Assembly: GCA_907165275.2 (NCBI GenBank)
Contig: OU015665.1
Coordinates: 2,852,001-2,916,000 of the forward strand
From: Zygaena filipendulae
Taxonomy: Eukaryota; Arthropoda; Insecta; Lepidoptera; Zygaenidae
Length of the DNA: 64,000 nucleotides
Direction: 5' to 3'
Shown here: positions 20,047-31,547 of the stretch, piece after piece
How the letters are laid out: the number at the start of each line of letters is the position of its first letter
Numbering within the stretch: position 1 is the stretch's first letter
Notes under the pieces: generated by a model
What the model was told of the DNA's origin: nothing
Seen by the model: only the letters and a program-made list of their open reading frames with translations
Databases searched by the model: none
Made by a program: the position numbers and the translations under genes

Positions 20047-21326
20047 CGTGTCATGGTCCCCAGTCCCCACGGACCTGTCTTGGAACAGACAGGCCGAGGA
20101 CAGAGATGCGTGGAAATAACTTTCCACTCTTCACACAGCACTTCTCTCTGAATGGAAACGACTTTCATATAGAGAGAATCAAATAGAGATATTAAACAAA
20201 GAGCGTTAGTTTCATTCAATATTTCGATCGAAAATAAAACACATAACCAAATCACGTTCGTTATTCGTTGTTCTGGCCCAGTGACGTAGACATTCCCACC
20301 ACACTTGAAATTCCACGACTCTGCGTACGCTGAATGCGGTTCTATATGCCTATTCTATGGAGAGCACACTAATAAGCATTCCCATAATAAAACTTCGTGT
20401 TGAATGGAACAGAGCCTTTTGTCTGGTCTTTTGTCTCGACTTGCAGTTGATATAATTAAGACGGTATCAGTCCCGGTGCTAGGACTGTGGCATAAAATAA
20501 ACATTAACCCACTTTACAAGTTGTCTTCACGTTTATCTAGAGGGTCCACATTCGCCGAAAGTGCTTGTAAGAGACGGCACCACCACAGATAAAACTCTAT
20601 GATTGTATTACCTACGTAGGTATGTTATGTACGAAAAGGATTTGTTTAATGGCAGAAAACATAATTGAGATTATATTCTCCGGAGAATAAATGGGCAAAG
20701 AAACTAAAGACTTATTATAACTACTATTTGGTATAGAGTATTTTATAGACTGACGGCTGCTGTATTGGGTGGTACAGATTTTGGTAAGAATTTTTTAATT
20801 TTGTTCTATTTTGTTGAACTAAGTTAGTGAACTATTTGTATCAGAATTACTTACCTCACCCTACATTCTACCCACTCCAAGACAAAATTAACTATGTACT
20901 TTATATATTTCACGAAAACCTTTTCAGCCTTTGTGTCGGTTAAGATTATATTATTTTCACTACACCGTTTTTATTTGCTCGTCAAATCCCAAATTCTCTT
21001 TTACCATCAATTTAGGGTTATTTTATATGTTGTATGTTGTATGTTTATATGTTAGTCAAAAATGAACTACCTTTTTTCCGTCAGAATGATGATAGGGTTA
21101 AAGACGCTATATACTATATGCGTCGGCATCTCTCGGCTCTAGTTGGATAGGCTTGCGGATCGATAACGAGATTTTACCCTTATCCTAACCTGATTTCACC
21201 TGCCTATTCTTGTGAAACTTTATAGCTACTATTCTTATTTTGTACCTACCTACAATGTCTCTTAGTGTCATTGTGTTGTAATATTGCAGACAACTCGTAT
21301 TGAAAAGATTTTGTATGATTTACTGG
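20047..21326. other. 1.3 kb without a recognised gene or repeat
   Basis: Balanced composition at 20040-20130 and 20280-20590, otherwise A+T-rich. Short open frames (for example 20404-20592) show no recognisable domain. Confidence 0.35.
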
Positions 21327-21506
21327 CATTCCCTGCTGTTTCGCCCGTGGTAATTTCGTTATTCCTTCGGGAACTCTTATTATGCACACGTGACGTGCGT
21401 ACTTAAATGCAGTCATGTCGAAATTTTAAAGCAATCAGTACAATACTTTTTAGAACGATCCAAGTATTCCCGAGGGAATCTCGAAACTTAACCCCGCAGC
21501 TAGTTG
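21327..21506. repeat. Two family H head fragments facing each other
   Basis: Plus fragment CCCTGCTGTTTCGCCCGTGG (about 21331-21380) and minus fragment ATTCCCGAGGGAATCTCGAA...CAGCTAGTT (21468-21506). Both are diverged; together they form an imperfect inverted pair. Confidence 0.5.
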
Positions 21507-22268
21507 AAAATCAATTAAAAAAAAGGCAGTTATATTTTTCACAGTTTTTATCTATTTGTCAGTATGATAAATTTTAACAATGTTTTATTGTTTCAGGTAT
21601 ATTGTGTATGCTTACGAGGGACATACAACATTTTTTTGATTAGATGATTTTTTTTGCAAAGACGAAAAAAAACGTAAGTAAAGCGAAGACTTAGAACTTA
21701 GAAGTATTATTTAACGTGAGATAATCCAGAATCCGGACCTGTAGAGTCGTCCTAAAATACATGGAGAATTCCCCCCGAAATGAAACGTTTAACTTTATAA
21801 CACTTCAGGGTAACGGCTGCGCAACTGATGTCTGCAAAAAAAAAAGGTCGCTCAAATAAGGTCAGGGGTCGACGAATTCTTACTACGCCAGTAAGTAGGT
21901 ATTCATTTAGGAACCACTTAGAGCCAAATGGGGAAAATGCCTGTTTATATGCGCCACGCCTAATTAAAGAAAACACTCTAGACTGATTGCTTGTTTAGAT
22001 GCATGACAAATATTCAAACAATAATGAGGCATAATATAGTAGGTACCAACTCGTAATATTGTAATCGCTGAAAATGAATACATTTGATAGGAACGAATGA
22101 GTGCTAATAGCTAAATCTGAGTTTGTTCTCAGAGCGCTATAACTTTAAACTCTTCATGGGATTAAGTGAAAAAGAATATAATTTATGATAATAATAATTA
22201 AGCACTTTTTACCCGAAATTCGCTCGGGAAATCCGAAATTAGCGCGAATGCAGCAAATGCAGCAAACA
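21507..22268. other. Stretch without a recognised gene
   Basis: Contains a minus-strand family H head scrap at 22205-22250 (CCCGAAATTCGCTCGGGAAA). 22238-22270 has a short GCAGCAAA tandem just before the S1 SINE. Confidence 0.35.
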
Positions 22269-22652
22269 GCGATGGCTCAGTGGTTGGTGCATTCGGATCA
22301 AACGCCGCAAGGCGTAGGTTCAAACCCTAACAATGAGCTTGAGCTGTTGGTGAAGGAAAACATCGTGAGGAAACCATGGCATGGTGGTAGAGCGCTCTCT
22401 AGTGCCCGGCTGGCTAGCTACCACCTTCAAGTTGCAAATCTGTCGCCAACAAGGAGGATGACATCCTCCTCCTTGGTCGCCAAGCACCTAACGGTGTGTT
22501 CCGGCAGCCCCGCTTGAAAGCCAGTTCCCATCCCCATTCCAGGTCGGCAACGCACCTGCATGCGTTCTGGTGTTGCAGATGTCCATGGGCGGCGGTAATC
22601 ACTTACCATCAGGTGTACTACTTGCCCGTTTGCCCCCTATGACATAAAAAAA
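22269..22652 (+). repeat. tRNA-derived SINE S1, full length
   Basis: A tRNA-like head with A box ATGGCTCAGTGGT (22272-22284) and B box AGGTTCAAACC (22317-22327), the pol III promoter layout. The body includes GGAAAACATCGTGAGGAAAC and CCGGCAGCCCCGCTTGAAAG. The 3' end GTTTGCCCCCTATGACATAA plus an A tract is typical of a LINE-derived tail. Relative to 28799-29149 it has about 34 extra bases near 22449-22482, including an AAGGAGGATG / CATCCTCCTCCTT inverted repeat and a duplicated TCGCCA. Confidence 0.85.
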
Positions 22653-23110
22653 GAACGAAACCTGGGCAATAACTAATAGTTGTTTTCTATTCTTAGGTAA
22701 ATATGTAGATATGCTGACCACGCAGTTGTCATGTTCGCGACCTTTGCAGGAAATTTATTTTGCAAAATACATTTCCGAGCATCTGTGCAGTAATTTATTC
22801 TCAAACTCCTGACGCGGTAGACGACGACGCGACTGTTTAACAGTTCCTTTAGACACTAACTACAACGAACTGTTTTATGCCTCTCATCTGGGAAAATCGT
22901 GGAAACTAAAGCAATCAAATTACCATAGTGACGGGGCGGATCGCTGAGCTCGCTTCCAACCGTCAGCTTGCAACTAGTCACATTGTACAACTTTGTAATT
23001 AATTCATGCATCGATACATTTTGTTTTGTTACTGAAACACCGAATGGGATAAACAAGATATCACTTTTGTTTTGATCAAAATGGACTTATGGGCACAGTG
23101 CACCTTCCAT
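22653..23110. other. Stretch without a recognised feature
   Basis: No repeat or coding motif was recognised. A minus-strand open frame (22856-23056) has no domain. Confidence 0.35.
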
Positions 23111-23293
23111 AATCCTTACTACGAATGTGAGTTTGTTTTTTACGCTTTACGCCTTAACGGCTCAACCGATCATCATAAAAATTTGCAGACACGTTGTCAG
23201 GGATACAGAAAAAGACATAGGGTAAATTTTATTCTGTAATTCCTGCGGGAACTCCGAAATTCACGTGGGTGAAATTCCGGGGAACAGCTAGTA
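23111..23293 (-). repeat. Family H copy, complete, tail type 1
   Basis: On plus: AATCCTTACTACGAATGTGA, ACGCTTTACGCCTTAACGG, ACACGTTGTCAGGGATACAG, then TTCCTGCGGGAACTCCGAAA, TTCACGTGGGTGAAATTCCG and GGAACAGCTAGTAAT. Confidence 0.85.
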
Positions 23294-25459
23294 ATCTATT
23301 TATTTCAATAAATAGTAAGGATTTACCGCTGAGTTCAGAGAAATAATTACAAACGGTTGTATTTGTAAATTTTTGTATGAAAAATATCAAATCGAACGTT
23401 TCAGTAATTTAAAGTTCGTTTAGCGACCGTGATACATTCTCTTAATTTTTTATACTTAGTATCTATTATTTTTGCGATTATAATAACCGAAACCGAACCG
23501 AAAATACCTAATTGAAAAACACATCAAACCACAACAGATATTTTCTAGCACACACATGAAATGCCCCTTTGAGGTGTGCGTTTGCGTCAACATCGACTGA
23601 ACCGTAATTGCTATTGGGACGAATTCCGATTGATGGCTAGTCTTTGAAGTGCGTTCTGATAGCCTTGAAGCTAGCAAATATTGCTCCTATACGTATTGGA
23701 TACTATTGGAAAATGCATACAATGTCTATTGTCTATACAGATATATATATACCTGTTACCGTACCTTCCTTAACTGCCTTTGTTATTGCGTCTAAAGGAA
23801 TGGAAGATTACGTTTCACATAAAACTTATAAGTAATAAACCATATCTTTATTAGTTAACAAGTTTAATACTTACTTTGTTAGATTGTTCAGATCACGTTA
23901 TTTTATGTAACTTAGCAATAAGTAATAAACTTTGTAGACGTCATTACATACATACTCTCATTCACTATAGTGCATTAATAATTCCAAGCAAACATGATAA
24001 TATGTGTGTTACAGGATATAAAATTGTAGTTATCACACACAAAATAGCTACATAATGTACTATATTTTCTTTTTTTTTTATTGTTGCATTTCTATCCTGC
24101 GATTACCCAATAATTCCGTCAATGTCGAGTTAAATTAGTATCAAAATCAATATGCGACGTAAAGAGAGCTTTAATCCCTGATCTAACACAGAACCAATCT
24201 TTAACTCAGGGCACAGATAAAATATAGAGTACGTACAATACCATACTAAACCTTACATAAAATGGCGGTTTCTTGGTGGCCGCAGCTACGAATCCGTGTG
24301 CTCTTCACGGCTGTCATCCGTCGGCCGTCAACCTCTAGAATAAATATCATTCTTTATCGATAAACTAAACAAATTAAATCATGAAATTAAGTTTGTACCC
24401 ACTCAATAGTAGGTACCTGCTCTTCACAATATTGGTTTAAAAAAAAACATTAACAACTGCTTATCAGAAGTAGTCCGTTATAAAAGAAACTTTCAACGTT
24501 CACTGAGACAGTATCCCGCATACGGCGTATATCAAAGTGATATATTTTGCGGAAATGCTATTGAAACGGAGATCTTGTTACATTAATATTTGCCGGAAGA
24601 TATCTGTTTTATTCAGTGCAACATCCGGTCTAGGGGGCATTTTGATTTATTGGATGTGCCAGGGACGACTGGCAGAAACATAAAGTTCTGGTACACGTGC
24701 GATTTTTTATTACATTTCATCATGTACCTCTACTTCGTTCTTGTAAATGTTTTTTCAAGGTTTTGAATTCTATTTCCGCTGGTGACAGACAAATTTGTTA
24801 AGTTGGTCTCCTATTGGTGGTTTTTTTTGAGTACCTAGTTCTGGCCTATTCTCGATGACAAAGTGACACAGTAATAAATAAATATTTCTTAATCATTATT
24901 TGATTTTATTTTCGTTGTTGTCAAAGTTTGAATTTAGGGATAAGCGTTTTGCGGTTGATATCGTCGATACTGGGAATGTAAAAAATTTTAAAGTATTAAC
25001 CGCAAAAGATAAATGAAAAGCGCATTTAGTCGTATCAAAACCTTTATAACTTGTACAATATTGGCGTGGAACCTTGGATAAGGGTGTATGAGACATCAAC
25101 AGCGATGTCTTTTCTTGTGTTAAAAAATCACCAATTCTGCCAGTCACTTCTCAGCCCCGAATTTTTGACTACGTTTTTCCAGACGGCTCCGAAACTCTGA
25201 TTTATTGACGTTCCTTTCGCTTATAAATCATTGGCTTCTTTTAACAATATAAGGACACGTCTTATGCTGAAAAGGAAGAATTCTATATATCACTCACCAA
25301 ACCCAATTGAGCCAAAAACCTCGCAAAATCAGTATGAAATAATTTTATTTTTTACAGTTTTAGCAACATTTTTGATTGCTGCTCCGCTCCTATGAGTCTT
25401 AGCGTGATGATATATACCTTATAGCCTTCCTCAATAAATGGGCTATCTAACACTGAAAT
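23294..25459. other. 2.2 kb without a recognised repeat or gene
   Basis: Apparently single-copy. The minus-strand open frame at 24896-25147 (83 codons) has no domain I recognise and ends in a low-complexity lysine/asparagine run. Confidence 0.35.
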
Positions 25460-25552
25460 AATATTTCCAATCGGACCAGTTGTTCCTGAGATAAGTGCGA
25501 TCAAGCAAACAAACAAACTCTCCAGCTTTAAAATATTAGTATAGATAGAATT
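25460..25552 (+). repeat. Family H-like tail fragment
   Basis: AATCGGACCAGTTGTTCCTG, AAGCAAACAAACAAACTCTC and AAAATATTAGTATAGATAG match the end of H tails. The head is absent. Confidence 0.5.
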
Positions 25553-26809
25553 CCCGATAATTTTGAAGTCAGTTATGGAAATTGGTATTTAGGTTCTTTT
25601 CAAATAAACGCATCTCACAATCTAGAAGACTTTTGTTTTAATATTAGAGTTTTTACTGTAAGTTGTCTGTTAGTAAGTCACAGTATGGTCACAGTCGTTT
25701 TAAAGAAGTATCTTTAAAACGATACTGTGTAGCATACTCTCATTTGCTTTGCTGACTTTCCGAATTGTACGAGTAATCTCATTAACTATGGATTCTGTTT
25801 CTGGCATTAGGTTCATTTGAATCAGAGCATGCATTACCATAAATCAATAGCAATCCTCTACAACATTATCCCGACGAGCTGTATCCCACTGTTTGGTTTC
25901 GGATATTACTTATTGTTAGTTATCGACTTCAGAATACACAAGTCATGATAGATGTGTATTATTATGCGCACTCCTATATTCGTGGGCAGTGAAGGTAATT
26001 CAGAACTATTGAAGTAGTTTCTTCCGTGCCAATTACTTGTGTGGTTCATAAATCTGTCAGCTTTTGTTTCTACTTATTGACAGAAGTGACATTAATATTC
26101 TCATATTCCCTTGATTTTTTTGACTTTTCAGATAATCTAAACGTCTCTAGCAATGGACTTTCTTTTGCAACGATTCTTCTACTATCATTTTGCCCATAGG
26201 TAAATCATAATATCTTAACCTCAAAAAAAAATCATTTCAGTAGTAGCAAGTCTACAATAAAATGCAGTTGATTTGGTTTTGAATTCAGATATAGTTATTC
26301 TTATCATACTTTTTGTTTAGGCCGGTGCTTTTCTTAATCATTCTTGTAGAAGTAATTCATTTATAGAATTTCTATTAGCATCAATTAATATCAATGCTAT
26401 ATTAATATGGTAAGATAAGTAGGTACAGTAAAACTTGTTCATCTATGAAGTTTTAATACGACAAAGGTTTACAATAAGCCACAAGTTTAATAAGTTGCCT
26501 CCCCTCAGTGAAAATCGATAAAGCGTCTGCACTGCGGTGGTGAAATTGAAATGTCCAGAGTGTACATGATATTCAACCTCAACTATGTAAGTACCTAACT
26601 ATTATATTACATGGCATTGTAAAAAAGTTCTCTTTGTAACTTGAAATGGTTTGAAATGTACCTACCTGTTACCAACGAGTTTCAATAACTACAATTCCAT
26701 AAGCGTAGGTGTAAATTTGGTGAAATAATTACTAACAGAACCTATAGTAGCTGTTAGTAGCAGTTTGCTAGCACAGTAATGTTAGTTTTCTAGTACAGTT
26801 TTATAAAAA
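25553..26809. other. A+T-rich stretch with one small hairpin
   Basis: 25690-25729 forms a 17-bp stem (CACAGT and CGTTTTAAAGA arms) with a 4-nt AGTA loop and a 2-nt bulge. Nothing else was recognised. Confidence 0.45.
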
Positions 26810-27045
26810 AACTAGCTGTCCCGCGCGGTTTCACCCGCGATAATATCGAAGTTCCCGAGGAATTGTTCCATACAAACTATGCAACACCTTTTCATCCGCT
26901 TAGGAGTTGAATTATCAAAAATCCTTGCTCATGGGATGCTTAAGTCATACAAAGAACACACCCTCCAATTTTCAGGTCTCTGCAGTCAGCAGTTTAGGCT
27001 GTGCGTTGATCCGCCAGTCAGTCATTCAGGAAAAATATATAGATT
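26810..27045 (+). repeat. Family H copy, tail type 5
   Basis: CTAGCTGTCCCGCGCGGTTT head, then ACACCTTTTCATCCGCTTAG, TCATACAAAGAACACACCCT, CAGGTCTCTGCAGTCAGCAG and GGCTGTGCGTTGATCC. The tail differs completely from types 1-4 but matches 53095-53295. Confidence 0.8.
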
Positions 27046-27443
27046 AAGGTTTTGTTAATTTTAATCATAGAGATCGCAGCTCCTATAGGTTTCTAGAAAG
27101 CACCTTCCAACCTAGAAACACCGAATCCATTCCTATCCCGAAAAGTTAAAGTTGGCAAATAAAAATAACTATGTTACTTGCACCAGAAAATGCCCTAAAA
27201 GACCGGTTTCCATGATGGTTTCAGTGACGCTACCTAATTACGTAGCAAAACGTAAAAAACTGATCATTTTGACCTTTCAACTGAATTTAGAACATACCTA
27301 CACATCGTACAAGATCGTACCCGGACAAAGTACTTGGATTCTAAGAAATCAAACTTTAATTATAATAAATGTTTATGTTGTGTATTGTATTTGAATGCTT
27401 TTTAATAATAAGATGTCCAGTCAACCCCATTGATCTACTATTT
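27046..27443. other. Stretch without a recognised feature
   Basis: An 80-codon plus-strand open frame (27152-27394) shows no recognisable domain. Confidence 0.35.
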
Positions 27444-27560
27444 TTATTGTCGACTCAGCTCGGCGGCGGTGTGGGTATTCTTCCACGCAAATTTAGCTTC
27501 AGCCCAAACATTTTCTATGGGATTCGCGTCTGGTGAATGGAAGGGACAAAAAAACCGCTT
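27444..27560 (-). pseudogene. DDE transposase C-terminal relic (Tc1/mariner-like)
   Basis: On minus, one frame reads FHSPDANPIENVWAEAKF and ends at a stop (27444-27446). SPDxNPIENVW is the hallmark around the third catalytic acidic residue of Tc1/mariner-type transposases; the glutamate of PIE is present. Only about 35 codons survive; no first or second catalytic aspartate was found upstream and no terminal repeats were identified. The family call is good; the exact lineage cannot be told from so little. Confidence 0.7.
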
Positions 27561-28798
27561 CGTAGCGCGATGCGAAGGTCGAGAGTGCACTGAGATGAAT
27601 GTCTAAACGCATCGTAGGCATAAAACCACTTTACAAGTTATTTTTTAGAACACTTACCCCGGGTACGCTCTATAGATAGATAGATCTTGATAGATAATTC
27701 TGAAATATTGCGTTCGCACGTTGAAGCAAGCGCAATAAGCTGACCTTCCTCCGTTAGAATTTAAAGATAAACATATTATGCATCTGGGGCTATTAATAAA
27801 GTGATTCATGGATCTGAGTGCTAGTTTAGCGTTAGCGGGTATCAGAAATGGTTTTATGTTATGTTGTGAGTTTAACATGTCAGTTTTACCCACGTCAATT
27901 TCAGGGATCCCGCACGAACTCTCTATATCAGGGTGAAACCACTCATCTCCTATTCCAAGATCTAAACGATTGAAGACATGAGACGATCGTCTTACATAAT
28001 TTACAAACGTTTGTCTGCGTCAACCTTTAAGTGGAGCGGCGCGGCGGGCGGCCGGCTAATGTTCTTTGCCTCACTTGGTCCGCCTCTGAATAATTTAATT
28101 GATTAATATGAGGCCATTCCGCTAACATTAATAAAGACGTTATCGATTTGTGTTATTTTTAAAACGCTCTGTTCATTGTTTCGTTGAAAGCTAATTTTGT
28201 CGTTACAAAGATCCTACGTGTATTCTTGCTTTCTTAGTTTAAGCGCGTGAAAAACAAATTCTGTTTTTTTTTTTTTTTTTTTCACCGACACAAAGTGACC
28301 TACTTCACCTAGACTTTCAGAATGGGTATTTTACATAGCATATTTTCATTCAGTATTATGATAAACACAATAAATTTCGCGTGGTAAATGTAACTTGAAA
28401 ACTCCGTAAATGTTTTTGGGTTCTGGGCGGGTGGGAAACGTTCGGTTTTATTTATTGTCGCGGTAATGCGGTGACGGCTTTATCGACCTTATATTGCCTG
28501 GCATTAGGGGTCAGAGTGCTGTAAATGGTCGATGTTTAACGCCTCTCATAAGGGATTCGTTGTGGACTTGCTTTCATTTTGAGTTATGTCAATTGTTTAT
28601 ATATATTACACAACTTAGTGGTACTAGGTATAACGCAAAGTTAGTAAAATTCTAAAAATAAAACCACTTCCGTCGGCTGTTTTTTTTATTGAAACACAAT
28701 CAATTTGAGTGAAAAGAAGCAGTATTTCATTCAAATTATAAGATATATTAACCTATTAACTAAAACATGTCGAAGTGAAATCATTTTTGTTACTTACA
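27561..28798. other. Mostly single-copy DNA
   Basis: 28015-28200 is GC-richer (GGAGCGGCGCGGCGGGCGGC followed by CTTTGCCTC and TAATTGATTAAT), a composition sometimes seen in regulatory DNA. Poly-T (19 bases) lies at 28264-28282. 27885-27935 has a weak family H head scrap. Confidence 0.3.
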
Positions 28799-29149
28799 GC
28801 TATGATAGCTCAGTGGTTGGTGCGTTCGGATTAAGCAAGGCGTAGGTTCAAACCCTAACAATGAGCTTGAGCTGTCGGTGAAGGAAAACATCGTGAGGAA
28901 ACCATAGCATGGTGGTAGGGCGCTCTCTAGTGCCCGGCTGGCTAGCTACCACCTTCAAGTTGCAAATCTGTCGCCAAGCACCTGACGGTGTGTTCCGGCA
29001 GCCCCGCTTGAAAGCCAGTTCCCTTCCCCATTCCAGGTCGGCAACACATCTGCATGTCTTCTGGTGTTGCAGATGTCCATGGGCGGCGGTAATCACTTAC
29101 CATCAGGTGTACCACTTGCCCGTTTGCCCCTATGACATAAAAAAAAAAC
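28799..29149 (+). repeat. tRNA-derived SINE S1, full length
   Basis: A box TGATAGCTCAGTGGT, B box AGGTTCAAACC, the same body as the 22269 copy without its ~34-bp insert, and a 10-A tail after CCCCTATGACAT. Some head bases (AACGCCG) present at 22269 are missing. Confidence 0.85.
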
Positions 29150-29548
29150 TTATTTAGATCACTTTTACTAAGTTAAATGAGCGATTTAAACTCATTACTT
29201 ACGGAAACTTCTTTCAATGTTTGAATCTTCAATGAATTTTCCTGACAAATTCCTGAGACCATTTGCAAACTTCCTTCACCCACGCGCGCGTCTCCGGGCG
29301 ACGCGAATACATAAAACAAATTGGATTTTGATTATTTCCATCTTAAATGAGTTGTTTATATTCAATAGGTAATTTTCAACGTATCTGTTTTACTGGGTAG
29401 TGGGTGCCATTATTAAAGAACGAATATCACAGAAGGTTATCAGGGTAATTGAAATTTTATCTTCGGTAATATGTATTTACGATAAAAGGCTATCGTTGTT
29501 ATGCTTGGGAATTTCTCATAACGGATTTTCAAGTGGTAAATGTATTAC
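29150..29548. other. Stretch without a recognised feature
   Basis: Includes CACGCGCGCGTCTCCGGGCG (about 29281-29300); otherwise A+T-rich. Confidence 0.3.
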
Positions 29549-29600
29549 TAGCGACCCGTCGCAGCTTCGCAGGGGTTAATTTCCTTTACATAATATATTT
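29549..29600 (+). repeat. GCGACCCG-type repeat head fragment
   Basis: TACTAGCGACCCGTCGCAGC, then TTCGCAGGGGTTAATTTCC. I recognise it as a different widespread arthropod/lepidopteran repeat head from family H, although both start with CTAGC. Confidence 0.5.
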
Positions 29601-29921
29601 TGACATAGGTATTTAATAAAAGTTCGTCCAGCGCCCGAAAATAGTTTAATGTGACAATCTGAGTACAAAACAACAACTTATTTGTAATTTTAATTACATA
29701 TTATCATACATATATTATGTAAACTCTCCGCGGTAAAATTTGTCAATGACAATGAAGATGGCATCGAAATGCAAACCTTGTGGTGTCAATTGTGTAAATT
29801 TCCGAATTTTCTTTTTACCTATTAGATAAAACATGGGTTAACCAAATAGGTTGACCACGGATAATTAATTAATGATTAATTTAACTATACGTAACTATTT
29901 GTTAACGTAATAATAATAATA
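29601..29921. other. A+T-rich stretch without a recognised feature
   Basis: May be the remainder of the repeat starting at 29549; no end was recognised. Confidence 0.3.
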
Positions 29922-30045
29922 ATAATAAACTCTTTATTGAACACCACTTAAAAATAAACAATTACAAAAACAATTTTACTACAAGGTGGAACAATCGGCG
30001 GTCTTATCGCTCAGAGCGATCTCTTCCAGACAACCATAGGGTGCA
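29922..30045 (-). repeat. LINE 3'-end fragment
   Basis: AAT repeats, then AAACTCTTTATTGAACACCA, and GGCGGTCTTATCGCTCAGAG with CGATCTCTTCCAGACAACC. On minus this gives an AATAAAGAG signal followed by ATT repeats, as at 7451 and (plus) 47533. Confidence 0.65.
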
Positions 30046-30944
30046 TAGGAAAAATTATAATCTAGAAGGAAGGCGGTGTTATAATATATAATAATACTCA
30101 GCATAAACACATCAACAATATATAAGTACCTACCCATATACTACACATATACATATATATACATAAAAACATACCTAAATATAATATTCGCATTCTATGT
30201 GTGTAGGTAAATGTCATCGGAATCCTTTATGTGTTGATTCAGATGTATCTAAATACAGAAAAATCTAATTATTTGGACATCCAAGCTATAACATTTATAA
30301 TTTTTAAATAGCAAAAATATAAGATTATTTTTTCTTTTTATTGGCTTTCGCATATAATGCATTTAGCCAGTTTCAAGTAAAATAAGTTAGTTAAATGCAC
30401 AAATTAGCGTTTGGCATCGTTGTACGGTTTGAACTTATAGGCCATGGTACTGAATAGACTATAAGAACTTTCTCGGAGCTCTTGGAGGATACCGAAGAAA
30501 TCAGTTCGAAATGCCATATATCTTCTTGAGCACACAAAAAAATGTCACTGTTAAGATTATCGTCCAATATAGCACCATAAAACACAACAAAATCCACTGT
30601 TAAGACTTTTTTATTGACACGAAAATAAATGAATGATGAACCGCCATCTTCGATGCCCGCCAAAAACTCTATAAGATTATTTACCTATATTATATACTTA
30701 CGAATATTTTTAATATTTACCTTTTCGTAAATGATTCGTATTAATTTTCCACAGTTGAACGAGCCCCTTTCTGGTCGACTTACCTTTAAGACGCTTTCGT
30801 TTCCCGCCTTTAACAAAGTTTACGACCGTAGCATCTAATCCGATGAGGGTCGTTTCCAAGTTTGATATTTCTCCTTCGGCCTCGAATGGGCGATTTAGTT
30901 AGAAAATCATTCATCGTAGACAAATATCTATATATAGGTACTAG
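30046..30944. other. Apparently single-copy DNA with one unexplained open frame
   Basis: A minus-strand open frame at 30391-30663 (90 codons) starts MAGIEDGGSSF and has mixed composition not obviously derived from a repeat. I recognise no domain and see no supporting splice or promoter signal, so it is not called as a gene. Confidence 0.3.
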
Positions 30945-31136
30945 ATGTTCACCCGCGTTAATTTTGGAGTTCCCGCGGGAATTCCGGAATACAAAGTACC
31001 CTATGTCCTGCTCTGTACCCCTGACAACTTGTAGGTATGCCAAATTTCTTGATGATTGGATAAGCCGTAAAGGCGTAAAAGCGTAACAGACAGATAGACA
31101 GACAGAGTTTCTTTCGCATTTATAATATTAGTAGGT
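30945..31136 (+). repeat. Family H copy, tail type 1
   Basis: TTCACCCGCGTTAATTTTGG, the TTCCCGCGGGAATT palindrome, CCCTATGTCCTGCTCTGTAC, CAGATAGACAGACAGAG and TTTATAATATTAGTAGG. The first ~20 bases of the head are missing. Confidence 0.8.
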
Positions 31137-31138
31137 AA

Positions 31139-31310
31139 AAATGAATCCCTATTCCCCTTGGTCACGGCATCACGCGTGAACGGCTGGACCAATTTCGCTA
31201 ATTCTTTGTTGTTGTGTTTATTATTGTAAGGAGAAGAAGAAAATGAAAGAACTTTGGAGTTCCTGCGGAAATTCCGAAACTCACGCGGGTGGAACCGCTT
31301 AGCACAGTTA
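31139..31310 (-). repeat. Family H copy, long subtype
   Basis: AATGAATCCCTATTCCCCTT, GTGAACGGCTGGACCAATTT, TGGAGTTCCTGCGGAAATTC, ACTCACGCGGGTGGAACCGC. It abuts the previous copy tail-to-tail. Confidence 0.75.
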
Positions 31311-31547
31311 CCGCCGCACTCAGAATCGACTTTAATGATTACTTAATTAAGTATAGATTTTTAAAACAAAACTGCCGCAATCAGAGACGTTCAGTAAATT
31401 AATGTTATTTGGCATTTAATGAGATGTAACTTAGTTAGTTAAATGCCGATTAACATTTATTTATTAAACTAGTCTGATTGCGGCAGTTTTGTTTCAAAAA
31501 TCTATACTTAACTAAGTAATCATTAAAGTCGACTCTGAGTGCGGCGG
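31311..31547. mobile_element. Family M5 palindromic MITE, intact
   Basis: Long inverted arms: CCGCCGCACTCAGAATCGAC through CCGCAATCAGAG on the left mirror CTGATTGCGGCAG through GAGTGCGGCGG on the right. TTA is present on both sides (31308-31310 and 31548-31550), as for PIF/Harbinger. There is no ORF. Confidence 0.85.

Noticed and set aside
22185..22517. 110-codon open frame
   Set aside because: It covers the S1 SINE head and body, reads through the tRNA-like promoter boxes, and has no counterpart frame in the other S1 copy.
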